A DNA stretch of 64,000 nucleotides from an uncultured Pedobacter sp. (GTDB taxonomy: Bacteria; Bacteroidota; Bacteroidia; Sphingobacteriales; Sphingobacteriaceae): contig NZ_CAMLIG010000003.1 in the NCBI RefSeq assembly GCF_946480185.1, positions 186,001 to 250,000 on the forward strand, read 5' to 3'. Below the pieces are notes generated by a model. The model was not told the DNA's origin, made no database searches, and saw nothing but the letters and a program-made list of their open reading frames with translations. A program made the translations under genes and the position numbers. Below are positions 55,952 to 64,000 of the stretch, piece by piece (position 1 is the stretch's first letter; each line of letters begins with the position of its first letter).

Positions 55952-57934
55952 TTAGCTGGCTTTAAACTTAATCACATTGAATGAGTATGGCGCTAAAGTG
56001 GTTTTAATGTTTTTTCCTTTAGCCTGAATTGCTTTTTCTTTAGGACTCACCGTTTTAGGGTTTTCTATGGAGTTTACCTCGCTTAAATCATCGGAAGCAA
56101 TATAGGTTATGGTTCCTTTTGGGTTTAATTTTTTAAGACCCTCAACCATAAAATCCACGTCTCTAGCTTTATCAGAATAGTTTGTGATTTTAATGATGAG
56201 CTCGTTCTTGTTCTTATCTATTGTTGTTGATGCATAAAATCCATCCTGCCCAGTAACCAACTTATTATCAGACAAAATACTTACTACATCTGTTCCTTTA
56301 TTAAGCGAGTACAGTTTTTGAACCTGATAATTTGGCGTTCCGTAAGCATGTAAGTTATCTACCCAAATCATATCCGGAGTCCATTGCCAAGCATCTACAT
56401 GCGCAAATAAGGGAGCATAAGAGGCCAATTGCACAACATCTGCATTTCTTTCTACCCCTGTTAAAAAAGACGCCTCAGCTAATGCCGTTTTCCAAGTGTT
56501 TTTGTTAATTGGATTTCCAGTTCCGTTACTTTGTGCGGCATATTCTCCTGCAAAAACCTTAGGCGCATTTCTGTCGTAGCTATCGTATCTTGAAGCATTT
56601 TCTAAAAACCATTCAGGACTTCTATAATAATGTTCATCCACGATATCCGCTTTTATAGCTCTCAACTCCTTATTTAGGTAATCAAACTTTTCTCCGTTAG
56701 GATCAGTTCCAGAACTGTAAACCAACTTAATAGCCGGATATTTTGCTTTGATTGCTTTTTGAAACAATTTCAAACGCTCCACATATTGCGGACCCCAATT
56801 CTCGTTTCCTACGCCTAGCATTTTAAGGTCAAAAGGCGCAGGATGTCCCATATCGCTCCTTACTTTTCCCCATTTGCTATCTACAGAACCGTTAGCAAAT
56901 TCTATCAGATCTAGCGCATCTTGTACATAAGGATCCATATCTTCCAATGGCACTACCTCTGCGGTATTAAACTGGCAAGCCATTCCGCAGTTTAAAATAG
57001 GTAAGGCGTCTGCACCAATATCTTCTGCAAGCTGGAAATATTCAAAGAAACCAAGTCCGAAAGTTTGATAGTAATCTGGAGTTAGCCTGTGTTTGAATTC
57101 CGTATTCCAGCGGTTAACAATCAGTTGTCTGTCTTCAATTGGACCAATAGTTTTTTTCCATTGGTAACGCGTTGATAAATCATGCCCTTCAACAATACAG
57201 CCTCCCGGAAAACGGATAAAACCCGGTTTCATATCTGCCAAAAGCTGAACCATATCTGCTCTCATCCCTCCAGGCCTATGTTTCCAAGTATCTTCAGGGA
57301 AAAGAGAAATCATATCTAAATCTATTTTACCAGATCCTTCAAACCATATTCTTAGCTTCCCCTTTAATTCTGTAGCCGAAGAAACAAACGTTACACTTTG
57401 CTTGTACCATTCATTTCCTGATTTTTCAGGATTTACAACCGCGGAACCTATCACATTATTTTTACTATCTAAAAGTTCAAGGTTGAGTTTCAGACCGGGT
57501 GCATTTTGACGATACATTACAGAAAAATCATATTTCATATCTTTCTTTATTCCCATTCCTCTAAATCCTTCGTTGGTTAAACCAATACTTCCTTTTACAG
57601 CGTTAGTAGTCGACACGCTCAAAAACCGAGGATTGCTTACATGATCTTTTCTGTTTTGTATCAAAAAATCGCCTTCTTTAATCTTATCTCCTTCCTTTTT
57701 CCATCCCATTAAAGGCTCATAAAACTCGAACGAACGATTTTTGACCAATTCGGCATAAATCCCACCATCGGCACCCATGTTAATGTCTTCAAAGAAAACA
57801 CCCCACCTGTTTTGCTCAACTTTTGCTTTTACATTACTTGCATTAACCACAAACTTTTTTGTTTGAGCTTTCACATTGGTAGCTAACAAAATGGTCAATG
57901 CTCCTAAAATTATACTTTTTTCTTTCTTTAGCAT
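55952..57934 (-). CDS. GH51 alpha-L-arabinofuranosidase, long form
   Basis: 660 residues, signal peptide ending near VKAQ (residue 24). The sequence starts with VEQNRWGVFFEDINMGADGGIYAELVKNRSFE, then has a CBM-like beta-sandwich insert (about 80-210). The acid/base Glu is in GVGNENWG (near 377) and the nucleophile Glu is in FAGEYAAQ (near 462). It removes alpha-L-arabinofuranosyl side groups. The gene abuts GH43 and is preceded by a second, shorter GH51 gene with a 15-base gap. Confidence 0.93.
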   Translation of the reverse strand: MLKKEKSIILGALTILLATNVKAQTKKFVVNASNVKAKVEQNRWGVFFEDINMGADGGIYAELVKNRSFEFYEPLMGWKKEGDKIKEGDFLIQNRKDHVSNPRFLSVSTTNAVKGSIGLTNEGFRGMGIKKDMKYDFSVMYRQNAPGLKLNLELLDSKNNVIGSAVVNPEKSGNEWYKQSVTFVSSATELKGKLRIWFEGSGKIDLDMISLFPEDTWKHRPGGMRADMVQLLADMKPGFIRFPGGCIVEGHDLSTRYQWKKTIGPIEDRQLIVNRWNTEFKHRLTPDYYQTFGLGFFEYFQLAEDIGADALPILNCGMACQFNTAEVVPLEDMDPYVQDALDLIEFANGSVDSKWGKVRSDMGHPAPFDLKMLGVGNENWGPQYVERLKLFQKAIKAKYPAIKLVYSSGTDPNGEKFDYLNKELRAIKADIVDEHYYRSPEWFLENASRYDSYDRNAPKVFAGEYAAQSNGTGNPINKNTWKTALAEASFLTGVERNADVVQLASYAPLFAHVDAWQWTPDMIWVDNLHAYGTPNYQVQKLYSLNKGTDVVSILSDNKLVTGQDGFYASTTIDKNKNELIIKITNYSDKARDVDFMVEGLKKLNPKGTITYIASDDLSEVNSIENPKTVSPKEKAIQAKGKNIKTTLAPYSFNVIKFKAS

Positions 57935-57949
57935 GATGATGTGTTTATG

Positions 57950-59506
57950 TTAAATCAACTCTAAAACTACCACAGAAAATGGAGGCAATGTTACATTGAG
58001 TTGGTTACCTTTTAATTTGGCATCGATAAAAACTGTAGGCACAATTGTTAATGGCTTTTCAAATGAATTATAATCCTGAAGCTTTTTTGAAGTTAAAATA
58101 CGACCTGTAACTGCTTTATATTTTTGTCCCTGCAATTCAATAGCAACCTCCTGAGTTTTGGATGCATCAATATTTGTTAAGGTGATATGCGTTTTACCAT
58201 CTTTTGCCAATGATGCCGAGCCTGATATTGCAGGTAACTTTTGATCGCCAAACACATAATCTGCCGTAGTAATCTTCGTTGGCAACAACTTAGCATCTTG
58301 ATGAACTTTGTACATTTCCATTACATGATAAGTAGGCGTCAAAATCATCTGATCTCCCTTTGTTAAAATAACGGATTGCAACACATTAACAGCCTGAGCT
58401 AAGTTTGCCATCCGAACCCTATCTGCATGGTTATTAAAAATATTTAATGTTAATCCGGCAATCATCGCGTCACGCATGGTGTTTTGTTGATACAAAAAGC
58501 CTGGATTTGTACCGTCTTCTACATTATACCAACCTCCCCATTCGTCCACAACTAAAGCAATCTTTTTATCTGGATCATATTTATCCATAATTGCCGAGTG
58601 CTTGGTCACCAACTCTTCCATTTTGTTGGCTTCTTGCATTGTTTTGAAATATTGCGCCTCGGTAAAACTGGTGGCCGAACCTTTTTTGTTCCAATCTATT
58701 ACTGAATAATGATGTAAAGCAACTCCTTCAATTAGATTTGAAGGGATATTCTTCATTATAGTTTCTGTCCAATGATAATCTCCAGAATTTGCTCCGGAAG
58801 CTACTCTGAAAATTTTATTATCATTATTCCAGCTCGACATAAACGTTGCGTATTTACGATATTCGTTGACATAATACTCAGGATTCATATTTCCGCCACA
58901 ACCCCAAGCCTCATTTCCTACTCCCCAAAACTTTACGCCCCAAGCTTTATCTCTTCCGTTCACTCTTCTTAATTTAGACATTGGGCTCTCCCCGTCAAAA
59001 TTTACATATTGCACCCAATCAGACAATTCCTGTACAGTGCCAGTTGCCATATTGCCTGCCAAATAAGGCTTTGCGCCTAACAGTTCGCACATATTTAAAA
59101 AATCGTGTGTGCCAAAACTATTGTTTTCTGTAACGCCCCCCCACCAAGTATTCACCATTGTTGGACGATCTTTTTTTGGACCAATTCCATCTTTCCAGTG
59201 GTAGGTATCTGCAAAACAACCACCCGGCCATCTTAAATTAGGGATGTTCAGTTTTTTCAGCGCATCAATAATATCATTCCTCACCCCGTTAGTATTTGGG
59301 ATGGTTTTATTGCCTTCTCCCACATAAAAACCATCGTAAATGCATCGCCCAAGGTGTTCTGCAAAATGACCGTAAATATTTCTATTGATGGTAACGCTCG
59401 GATTTGAAGCATCAATTGTTATGCTGTCCTGAGCTTTTACTTGGCTGGTTAGACCAGTAACTAATGCAACTACGATAGTTGCGAGGGTGGTTTTAAGTTT
59501 CGACAT
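57950..59506 (-). CDS. GH51 alpha-N-arabinofuranosidase, short form
   Basis: 518 residues, signal peptide ending near VKAQ (residue 25). Starts NRNIYGHFAEHLGRCIYDGF; acid/base Glu in GVGNEAWGCGGN (near 198) and nucleophile in VVDEWGGWYN (near 320). It is similar to AbfA-type enzymes. It is the first gene of the arabinan operon, so the promoter and the palindromes in 59507-59991 should control the whole set. Specificity between the two GH51 proteins probably differs, since the longer one has an extra domain. Confidence 0.94.
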   Translation of the reverse strand: MSKLKTTLATIVVALVTGLTSQVKAQDSITIDASNPSVTINRNIYGHFAEHLGRCIYDGFYVGEGNKTIPNTNGVRNDIIDALKKLNIPNLRWPGGCFADTYHWKDGIGPKKDRPTMVNTWWGGVTENNSFGTHDFLNMCELLGAKPYLAGNMATGTVQELSDWVQYVNFDGESPMSKLRRVNGRDKAWGVKFWGVGNEAWGCGGNMNPEYYVNEYRKYATFMSSWNNDNKIFRVASGANSGDYHWTETIMKNIPSNLIEGVALHHYSVIDWNKKGSATSFTEAQYFKTMQEANKMEELVTKHSAIMDKYDPDKKIALVVDEWGGWYNVEDGTNPGFLYQQNTMRDAMIAGLTLNIFNNHADRVRMANLAQAVNVLQSVILTKGDQMILTPTYHVMEMYKVHQDAKLLPTKITTADYVFGDQKLPAISGSASLAKDGKTHITLTNIDASKTQEVAIELQGQKYKAVTGRILTSKKLQDYNSFEKPLTIVPTVFIDAKLKGNQLNVTLPPFSVVVLELI

Positions 59507-59725
59507 TATTTTCTAATTATATTTCAAAAATGATTTTAAGAATCCTACTATCGCGAGTCTTTTGGCTATGCAGGATGAAACATGTGCTTGTTAATTCGGA
59601 AACCAAGAAGTACTATAAAATTTTAAAGCAAAACAGTTTTATTTGATTCTTTTCATAAGTGTACTATTTGGTAAGTAATTGGTTAATCAAAACTGCTGTT
59701 TTGACACAACTAATTTATGTAAGTT

Positions 59726-59779
59726 TTTTTAAATGTCAAATAAACATTTAATTAAAATTGTTTATTTGACATTTAAAAA
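59726..59779. promoter_or_regulatory. nested palindrome with 21-bp arms
   Basis: Left arm 59726-59746 and right arm 59759-59779 are perfect inverted copies, with a 12-base centre. Each arm also contains a smaller near-palindrome, AAATGTCAAATAAACATTT on the left (AAATGT-N7-ACATTT), with TGT-N7-ACA on the right. This looks like two regulator sites placed back to back, upstream of the GH51 start at 59506. Confidence 0.65.
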
Positions 59780-59800
59780 CAGTAACTCTCTGACTAAAAA

Positions 59801-59833
59801 ATAATTATTTAAATATATCGTTTAAATAATTAT
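59801..59833. promoter_or_regulatory. 13-bp inverted repeat ATAATTATTTAAA
   Basis: Perfect 13-bp arms, ATAATTATTTAAA and TTTAAATAATTAT, with a 7-base centre (TATATCG). Pure A+T arms make chance more likely than in the nested palindrome, but it is only 22 bases away from it. Confidence 0.4.
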
Positions 59834-59840
59834 ATTAAAA

Positions 59841-59864
59841 AAGCAAACAGTAAACTATTTGCTT
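59841..59864 (-). terminator. terminator of the DUF58 gene
   Basis: Stem AAGCAAA / TTTGCTT, with extra AG/CT pairing inside. On the minus strand it is followed by six Ts (A-run at 59835-59842 on plus). It lies 128 bases past the DUF58 stop. Confidence 0.6.
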
Positions 59865-59991
59865 CAAGCAAAATTAGGATGCTGTTTATCTTTAAAACAG
59901 AAGAAAGATAAATTTAAAAGATGGTGCTATTAGATTACTCCCTATGTAAGAATACAGGGAAACATATTAAATGAGATGAACAAGAAATGAT

Positions 59992-60987
59992 TTAAAATTG
60001 CTTTTTTGCCCTTGCCAACAACCAAGCATTCAGTATTGGGTAAACATCTTGTTCTATCGGCGCATCAACTAAATTAACGCCAAATTGCCCACATTTTAAG
60101 GCTAGTTTTTCCTTAAAGTCTTTGATTTTTTGCAGATATATTTCTTTGAATTGGCTTGGGTTGAGTTTTAAATCTGCACCACTTTCTACATCGAAAAAAT
60201 GATAAGGTCTGTTTTCAAAATCAAAATCCAGCTCATGTTTTTGTTCGTTTACATTAAAAATAATGATTTCGTTTTTTTGATATTTTAAATGTTGCAAGGC
60301 CACAAAAACTTCGTCTAAATAATTATCTTTTGCCTCAGTAGAAAACATATCAGTAAACAAAATCACAAAGGAACGCTTTGGAATTTTATCAGCAACAGCG
60401 TGGAGATTGGCTATTAGGTTAGTTTTTGAATTTTTAGTTTGCTCTCCTATCCTTTTTGATAGCTCATCCAACAAAAATTGCTGATGGCTTGTAGTTGATT
60501 TTGCCTGAGTATGAAAATCGATTTCTTCGTCAAAAAGCGTTAAACCAAAAGCGTCACGTTGTCTTTTTAATAAATTAATGATAGCCGCACTTGCCAAAGC
60601 GCTAAAGGCAAACTTATTTATTCCCTTCTCGGGATAATACATGGATGATGATTGATCAATCAATAAATGGCAACGTAGGTTTGTTTCCTCTTCAAAACGT
60701 TTAACAAACAGCTTATCCGTACGGGCAAATAACTTCCAGTCAATGTTTTTTATCGAATTGCCTTTATTATACAAACGATGTTCAGCAAACTCAACCGAAA
60801 ACCCATGAAACGGACTTTTGTGCAAACCCGTTAAAAAGCCTTCAACCACTTGCTTTGCCAACAGTTCTAAATTCCCGAAACCAATATTTTCTTCTAAATC
60901 TACCACCGGAATTGCCATTTCATAAATAAACAAATAATTTATCCTAAAACAAAAAAACAGGATGCCTAAACATCCTGTTCCTATCAA
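59992..60987 (-). CDS. DUF58 domain protein
   Basis: 331 residues from the ATG at 60987, but the real start is almost certainly ATG 60918 (residue 24, MAIPVVDLEENIGFGN), because the longer version runs through the terminator of the neighbour. Family motifs: NLELLAKQVVEGFLTGLHKSPFHGFSVEF, HRLYNKGNSIKNIDWKLFARTD, and a VWA-like LLIDQSSSMYYP (DxSxS). DUF58 proteins are usually partners of MoxR ATPases; no moxR gene is in the window. Confidence 0.92.
   Translation of the reverse strand: MIGTGCLGILFFCFRINYLFIYEMAIPVVDLEENIGFGNLELLAKQVVEGFLTGLHKSPFHGFSVEFAEHRLYNKGNSIKNIDWKLFARTDKLFVKRFEEETNLRCHLLIDQSSSMYYPEKGINKFAFSALASAAIINLLKRQRDAFGLTLFDEEIDFHTQAKSTTSHQQFLLDELSKRIGEQTKNSKTNLIANLHAVADKIPKRSFVILFTDMFSTEAKDNYLDEVFVALQHLKYQKNEIIIFNVNEQKHELDFDFENRPYHFFDVESGADLKLNPSQFKEIYLQKIKDFKEKLALKCGQFGVNLVDAPIEQDVYPILNAWLLARAKKQF
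60957..60978 (-). terminator. terminator of the FG-GAP lipoprotein gene
   Basis: Perfect 8-bp stem ACAGGATG / CATCCTGT with a 6-base loop, followed on the minus strand by seven Ts. It lies 24 bases past the stop of the FG-GAP gene. Confidence 0.88.
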
Positions 60988-61002
60988 ACCATATATTCAA
61001 CC

Positions 61003-62490
61003 CTAATTTTTTGAAAAAACACCATTGTTGTTAATCCATGACAAACCGTATAATTTATCGTCAGTGGTGATGTCCAAATCACCGTCATTATCCACATCCT
61101 GCACTCTAATTAAATTAACCCATCTTGCTGTTGTGCTTGCATTGTCTTTCAAAACAGTTTTTGTTACATCGTCAAACGTAGAACCTGAGTTTTTTAACAA
61201 CTGTAAATAGTATCCTTTATAGTAACCTTGTTCCAACTTACCATCACCTGTTCTGGTAATTAAAACATCCGTTTTCCCATCCTTATCATAATCAATAAAA
61301 TCAATATCAATGATAACTCCAAAACCTGAAATTGCTGGAATAGTAACCATTCTGGAGGTCATAAAATTTCCGCTGGCATTCCCCAAAAGGATAATTGTTT
61401 TAGCGCCATTATATTCTTGTCCGCCGGTTACCAAATCCAAATAACCATCGTTATTGATATCATAAAGCTCAGATGTGAAATAAGGTTTTCCCCAAAGTTC
61501 ACCAGGATAAATTGCTAAATCTTCTTTAAAATTACCAGCACCATCATTAATTAAAAACCTACTTATCGATTTATTATCAGTTACAAACAAGTCAATATCT
61601 CCATCGTTATCAATATCGCCAGCGGTTACCGATGCGAAGTAGCCTTTACCGATGTTTAAATCCTTTGTAGTAAACTTGCCGTTGTAGTTCATTAAAACTT
61701 TTATTGTTTCACCATCATACGGACTTTTGTCAAATCCAGAACCTGCAAACACTACATCAGGCCATCCATTTTTATCTAAATCAACAACAATCGCTTTTCT
61801 TGCATTCAGCATTTTTGGTGCGCCGTTGTTAAACACGCTTTGGTCTTTCTTAAATCCAAAAACATCATTACGGTAATATTCTAATTCTACCGCAGTGGTT
61901 CCGTAAGTATTACTTGCGCCTGCAATAATATCCAAATCGCCATCCTTATCAAAGTCACCATAAGCTCTTGCATTATAAGCGTCTTCATAATATGTCACAT
62001 TAAAGGAAGTTGTAGGGATAGCCGTTGAAAAATCGATATATAAATTATTTTTAATGTAATTATTGTACGATGTTTTGCTGTTTGCCTGAAAATCTTGCGT
62101 AACGCCTACCAATAAAACAGAGGGGAAGTATTTAGCAACAGACTTATTTTGAGCAACTACAGAAACTGAAAGAGGCTGTGAAAAATCAACCGGGGTTTTA
62201 TCACTTATAATTATAGTATTCCCTACCATCAATGTAGCTTTGTCTGAAACCTTAAAAGTTGGGATTAAAGCTTTAATATCTATCCCCTTTGGCACCTCTA
62301 TATTTATGGTTTGCCCGTCAAAGCTCGAAGCGTAATCTTTGTCTAAGCTTGGATTGTTAGCTTTTAAAAACCCAAATTCAATTAACGCATTTTCTTTTGA
62401 GTAGGGCGAAATGCCTGGCATTTGGTCTTTTGTACAAGCAACCGCAAAAATGCTTAGGCTTAAAATGATTAGGTAAAGGTTCTTTTTCAT
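61003..62490 (-). CDS. FG-GAP/VCBS repeat lipoprotein
   Basis: 495 residues, lipobox near FAVAC, Cys19. An N-terminal Ig-like or DUF5018-like domain (about 30-130) is followed by at least four calcium-type propeller repeats (DFDKDGDLDIIAG, DLDKNGWPDVVFA, DIDNDGDIDLFVTD, DINNDGYLDLVTG, DYDKDGKTDVLITR, DVDNDGDLDITTD). It is anchored in a membrane and probably displayed on the surface or in the periplasm, for adhesion or binding of glycans. It has no catalytic motif. It stands between gyrB (divergent) and DUF58 (same strand) with its own terminator. Confidence 0.85.
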   Translation of the reverse strand: MKKNLYLIILSLSIFAVACTKDQMPGISPYSKENALIEFGFLKANNPSLDKDYASSFDGQTINIEVPKGIDIKALIPTFKVSDKATLMVGNTIIISDKTPVDFSQPLSVSVVAQNKSVAKYFPSVLLVGVTQDFQANSKTSYNNYIKNNLYIDFSTAIPTTSFNVTYYEDAYNARAYGDFDKDGDLDIIAGASNTYGTTAVELEYYRNDVFGFKKDQSVFNNGAPKMLNARKAIVVDLDKNGWPDVVFAGSGFDKSPYDGETIKVLMNYNGKFTTKDLNIGKGYFASVTAGDIDNDGDIDLFVTDNKSISRFLINDGAGNFKEDLAIYPGELWGKPYFTSELYDINNDGYLDLVTGGQEYNGAKTIILLGNASGNFMTSRMVTIPAISGFGVIIDIDFIDYDKDGKTDVLITRTGDGKLEQGYYKGYYLQLLKNSGSTFDDVTKTVLKDNASTTARWVNLIRVQDVDNDGDLDITTDDKLYGLSWINNNGVFSKN

Positions 62491-62961
62491 ATTAAATTTC
62501 TTAGATTCCTACTTAAATCCCGTTTTTTACACACCCCGAGTAATTTTATACGCAGTTCTTTCTGTTTTGGTTACATTCAACTTCATAGCATCTAATGACT
62601 TCATGAAAATCGAATAAAAAATTTCTTAATCTTACCAAAACAAATACAAATTAGACTCCACAATTTAAAAACCGTAAAAAACCAGCCTTAAACATGTTAT
62701 AATAGGATACATCTCATCAGACATAACTCTTCCAAAACCTTTCAGTTACCCCGGTTTGAGAAATTAAATACTCAAAAATCACATCGCAATATTCTATTTT
62801 TTATGAATCAATACCGTAAAGCTGCTTTTAAAAGAAAACTGATTAATCTGTAATTTAACAGCTCCAAATTCCGCAGTTTCGCGAACTGCATTAATTATCC
62901 ACACCGTTTCGGATTACCAAGCATAAAATGTATTTTTACGGGTATTGATTATTAATAAATA
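62491..62961. other. 471-base region upstream of gyrB
   Basis: Spacer between the FG-GAP gene (minus) and gyrB (plus). A perfect DnaA-box, TTATCCACA, is at 62895-62903, 58 bases before gyrB. A TATTTTTAC box near 62931 could be the gyrB -7 region. No ORF or RNA is seen. Confidence 0.4.
62895..62903 (+). promoter_or_regulatory. single DnaA-box-like site upstream of gyrB
   Basis: TTATCCACA matches the DnaA consensus exactly. Only one is in the spacer, so it may regulate gyrB or be chance. One other match is inside DUF1810 (27634-27642). Confidence 0.3.
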
Positions 62962-64000
62962 ATGAGCGAAGAAAAGGAAGACAAATCAAATTATTCGGCC
63001 GATAATATTCAGGTTTTAGAAGGCTTAGAGGCTGTTCGTAAACGTCCGTCAATGTATATCGGCGATACAGGCGTAAAAGGCTTGCACCATTTAGTTTATG
63101 AAGTTGTAGATAATTCTATTGATGAAGCTTTAGCTGGCTATTGTACAGATATTTTTGTTTCAATTTTAAAAGACAATTCTATAAGAGTTAGCGATAACGG
63201 TCGTGGTATCCCTACCGCAATGCACACCAAAGAAAAACGGTCTGCATTAGAAGTGGTTATGACTGTTTTACACGCTGGAGGTAAGTTTGATAAAGATACT
63301 TACAAAGTTTCTGGAGGTTTACACGGCGTGGGCGTAAGTTGTGTTAATGCGTTATCTATCCATTTAAAAGTAGAAGTACATAGAGAAGGTAAAGTATTTG
63401 TTCAGGAATACTCTTGCGGTAAACCACAATATACGGTTAAAGAGATTGGAACGGCAAGTGACACCGGTACTACCGTGACTTTTACGCCAGATGACACCAT
63501 TTTTACTCAAACTACTGAATACAAGTTTGATACAATTGCAAGCAGATTAAGAGAACTTGCTTTCTTAAATAAGGGAATTAAATTAACCTTAACGGATGAG
63601 CGTGAAGTTAATGAGGATGGTTCTTTCTTATCAGAATATTTTTACAGTGAAGGCGGTTTAAGAGAATTTGTGGAGTATTTAGATGATACGCGGACTCCAT
63701 TAATCCCTACTCCTATTTATATTGAAGGAGAAAAAAACGGAATTCCGGTTGAGCTTGCGTTTACCTATAATAATTCTTACAGCGAAAACGTACACTCTTA
63801 TGTAAACAACATCAATACGCATGAAGGAGGTACGCATATTGCCGGTTTTAGACGTGGTTTAACACGTACTCTAAAATCTTATGCAGATAAATCGGGCTTG
63901 TTAAAAAACTTGAAAATTGAAATTACAGGAGATGACTTTAGAGAAGGTTTAACCGCAGTAATTTCGGTAAAGGTAATGGAGCCTCAATTTGAGGGACAAA
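62962..64000 (+). CDS. gyrB: DNA gyrase subunit B (5' part)
   Basis: 346 residues are visible from ATG 62962 to the right edge; the rest is outside. The GHKL ATPase core is clear: YSADNIQVLEGLEAVRKRPSMYIGDTG, DNSIDEALAGYCT, VSDNGRGIP, SGGLHGVGVSCVNAL, and HEGGTHIAGFR with REGLTAVISVK. These match GyrB rather than ParE by the conserved N-terminal region. It is the ATP-driven B subunit of gyrase, which adds negative supercoils to DNA. It is divergent from the FG-GAP gene. Confidence 0.97.
   Translation, partial: MSEEKEDKSNYSADNIQVLEGLEAVRKRPSMYIGDTGVKGLHHLVYEVVDNSIDEALAGYCTDIFVSILKDNSIRVSDNGRGIPTAMHTKEKRSALEVVMTVLHAGGKFDKDTYKVSGGLHGVGVSCVNALSIHLKVEVHREGKVFVQEYSCGKPQYTVKEIGTASDTGTTVTFTPDDTIFTQTTEYKFDTIASRLRELAFLNKGIKLTLTDEREVNEDGSFLSEYFYSEGGLREFVEYLDDTRTPLIPTPIYIEGEKNGIPVELAFTYNNSYSENVHSYVNNINTHEGGTHIAGFRRGLTRTLKSYADKSGLLKNLKIEITGDDFREGLTAVISVKVMEPQFEGQ

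Larger units (their letters stand above)
59507..59991. other. 485-base region upstream of the arabinan operon
   Basis: No ORF. It holds three palindromic structures: 59726-59779, 59801-59833 and a minus-strand terminator at 59841-59864, in very A+T-rich DNA. It separates the arabinan operon from the DUF58 gene and is the likely operator region for arabinose control. Confidence 0.6.

Noticed and set aside
59726..59833. Possible CRISPR-like or mobile element ends
   Set aside because: The inverted repeats are single and differ from each other, there are no spaced direct repeats, no transposase and no target duplication. An operator role fits better.

Overview
The window looks like a chromosomal segment of a Bacteroidota bacterium, most probably a Sphingobacteriaceae member close to Pedobacter. 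The evidence is AT-rich DNA, many secreted glycan-degrading enzymes and lipoproteins, DUF5107 and GH97/PL11/CE12 families, large alpha-2-macroglobulin-like proteins, and promoter-like TAnnTTTG boxes in place of E. coli-type signals. No tRNA, rRNA, CRISPR array, insertion sequence or phage gene was seen.

Layout. 1-12.1 kb: a locus for rhamnogalacturonan/pectin side-chain use. It holds a DUF5107 protein and a sugar porter, a divergent AraC regulator, two CE12 acetylesterases, a GH2 galactosidase, a GH43-like beta-propeller enzyme, a GH28 polygalacturonase and a PL11 rhamnogalacturonan lyase. The last four, plus one CE12, form a tight minus-strand operon. 12.5-26.1 kb: an MG2/plug-like surface protein, a GH29 alpha-L-fucosidase with its divergent AraC regulator, and a 2110-residue alpha-2-macroglobulin-like protein paired with a cysteine-less thioredoxin-like protein. 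26.6-34.4 kb: a stress/envelope group with manganese catalase, DUF1810, DUF6766, YetF, and an operon of a coiled-coil protein, an L,D-transpeptidase and a P-type ATPase. 34.8-41.3 kb: a TetR-controlled tripartite RND efflux operon. 41.3-44.7 kb: a large SNF2 helicase. 45-50.3 kb: a LysR gene and the dabB-dabA inorganic-carbon (bicarbonate) accumulation operon. 50.5-53 kb: an EamA transporter, a TPR membrane protein and ung. 53-59.5 kb: an arabinan operon (GH51, GH51, GH43, GH97). 60-64 kb: DUF58, an FG-GAP lipoprotein and the 5' part of gyrB.

How the genes fit together. The two glycan loci complement each other. The first cuts the rhamnogalacturonan-I backbone and its acetyl and galactose decorations; the second removes arabinan side chains, so together they suggest plant pectin as a food source. 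No SusC/SusD pair lies in the window, so outer-membrane import must be encoded elsewhere or rely on extracellular digestion plus the sugar porter. 

The most interesting signals are regulatory. A 48-bp element, 42 of 48 positions identical without gaps, lies both directly upstream of the LysR gene and in the region upstream of dabB, which links the regulator to dabBA. A nested palindrome with 21-bp arms stands upstream of the arabinan operon. The alpha-2-macroglobulin-like protein carries a SusC-type carboxypeptidase-regulatory and plug signature and has lost the thioester motif.
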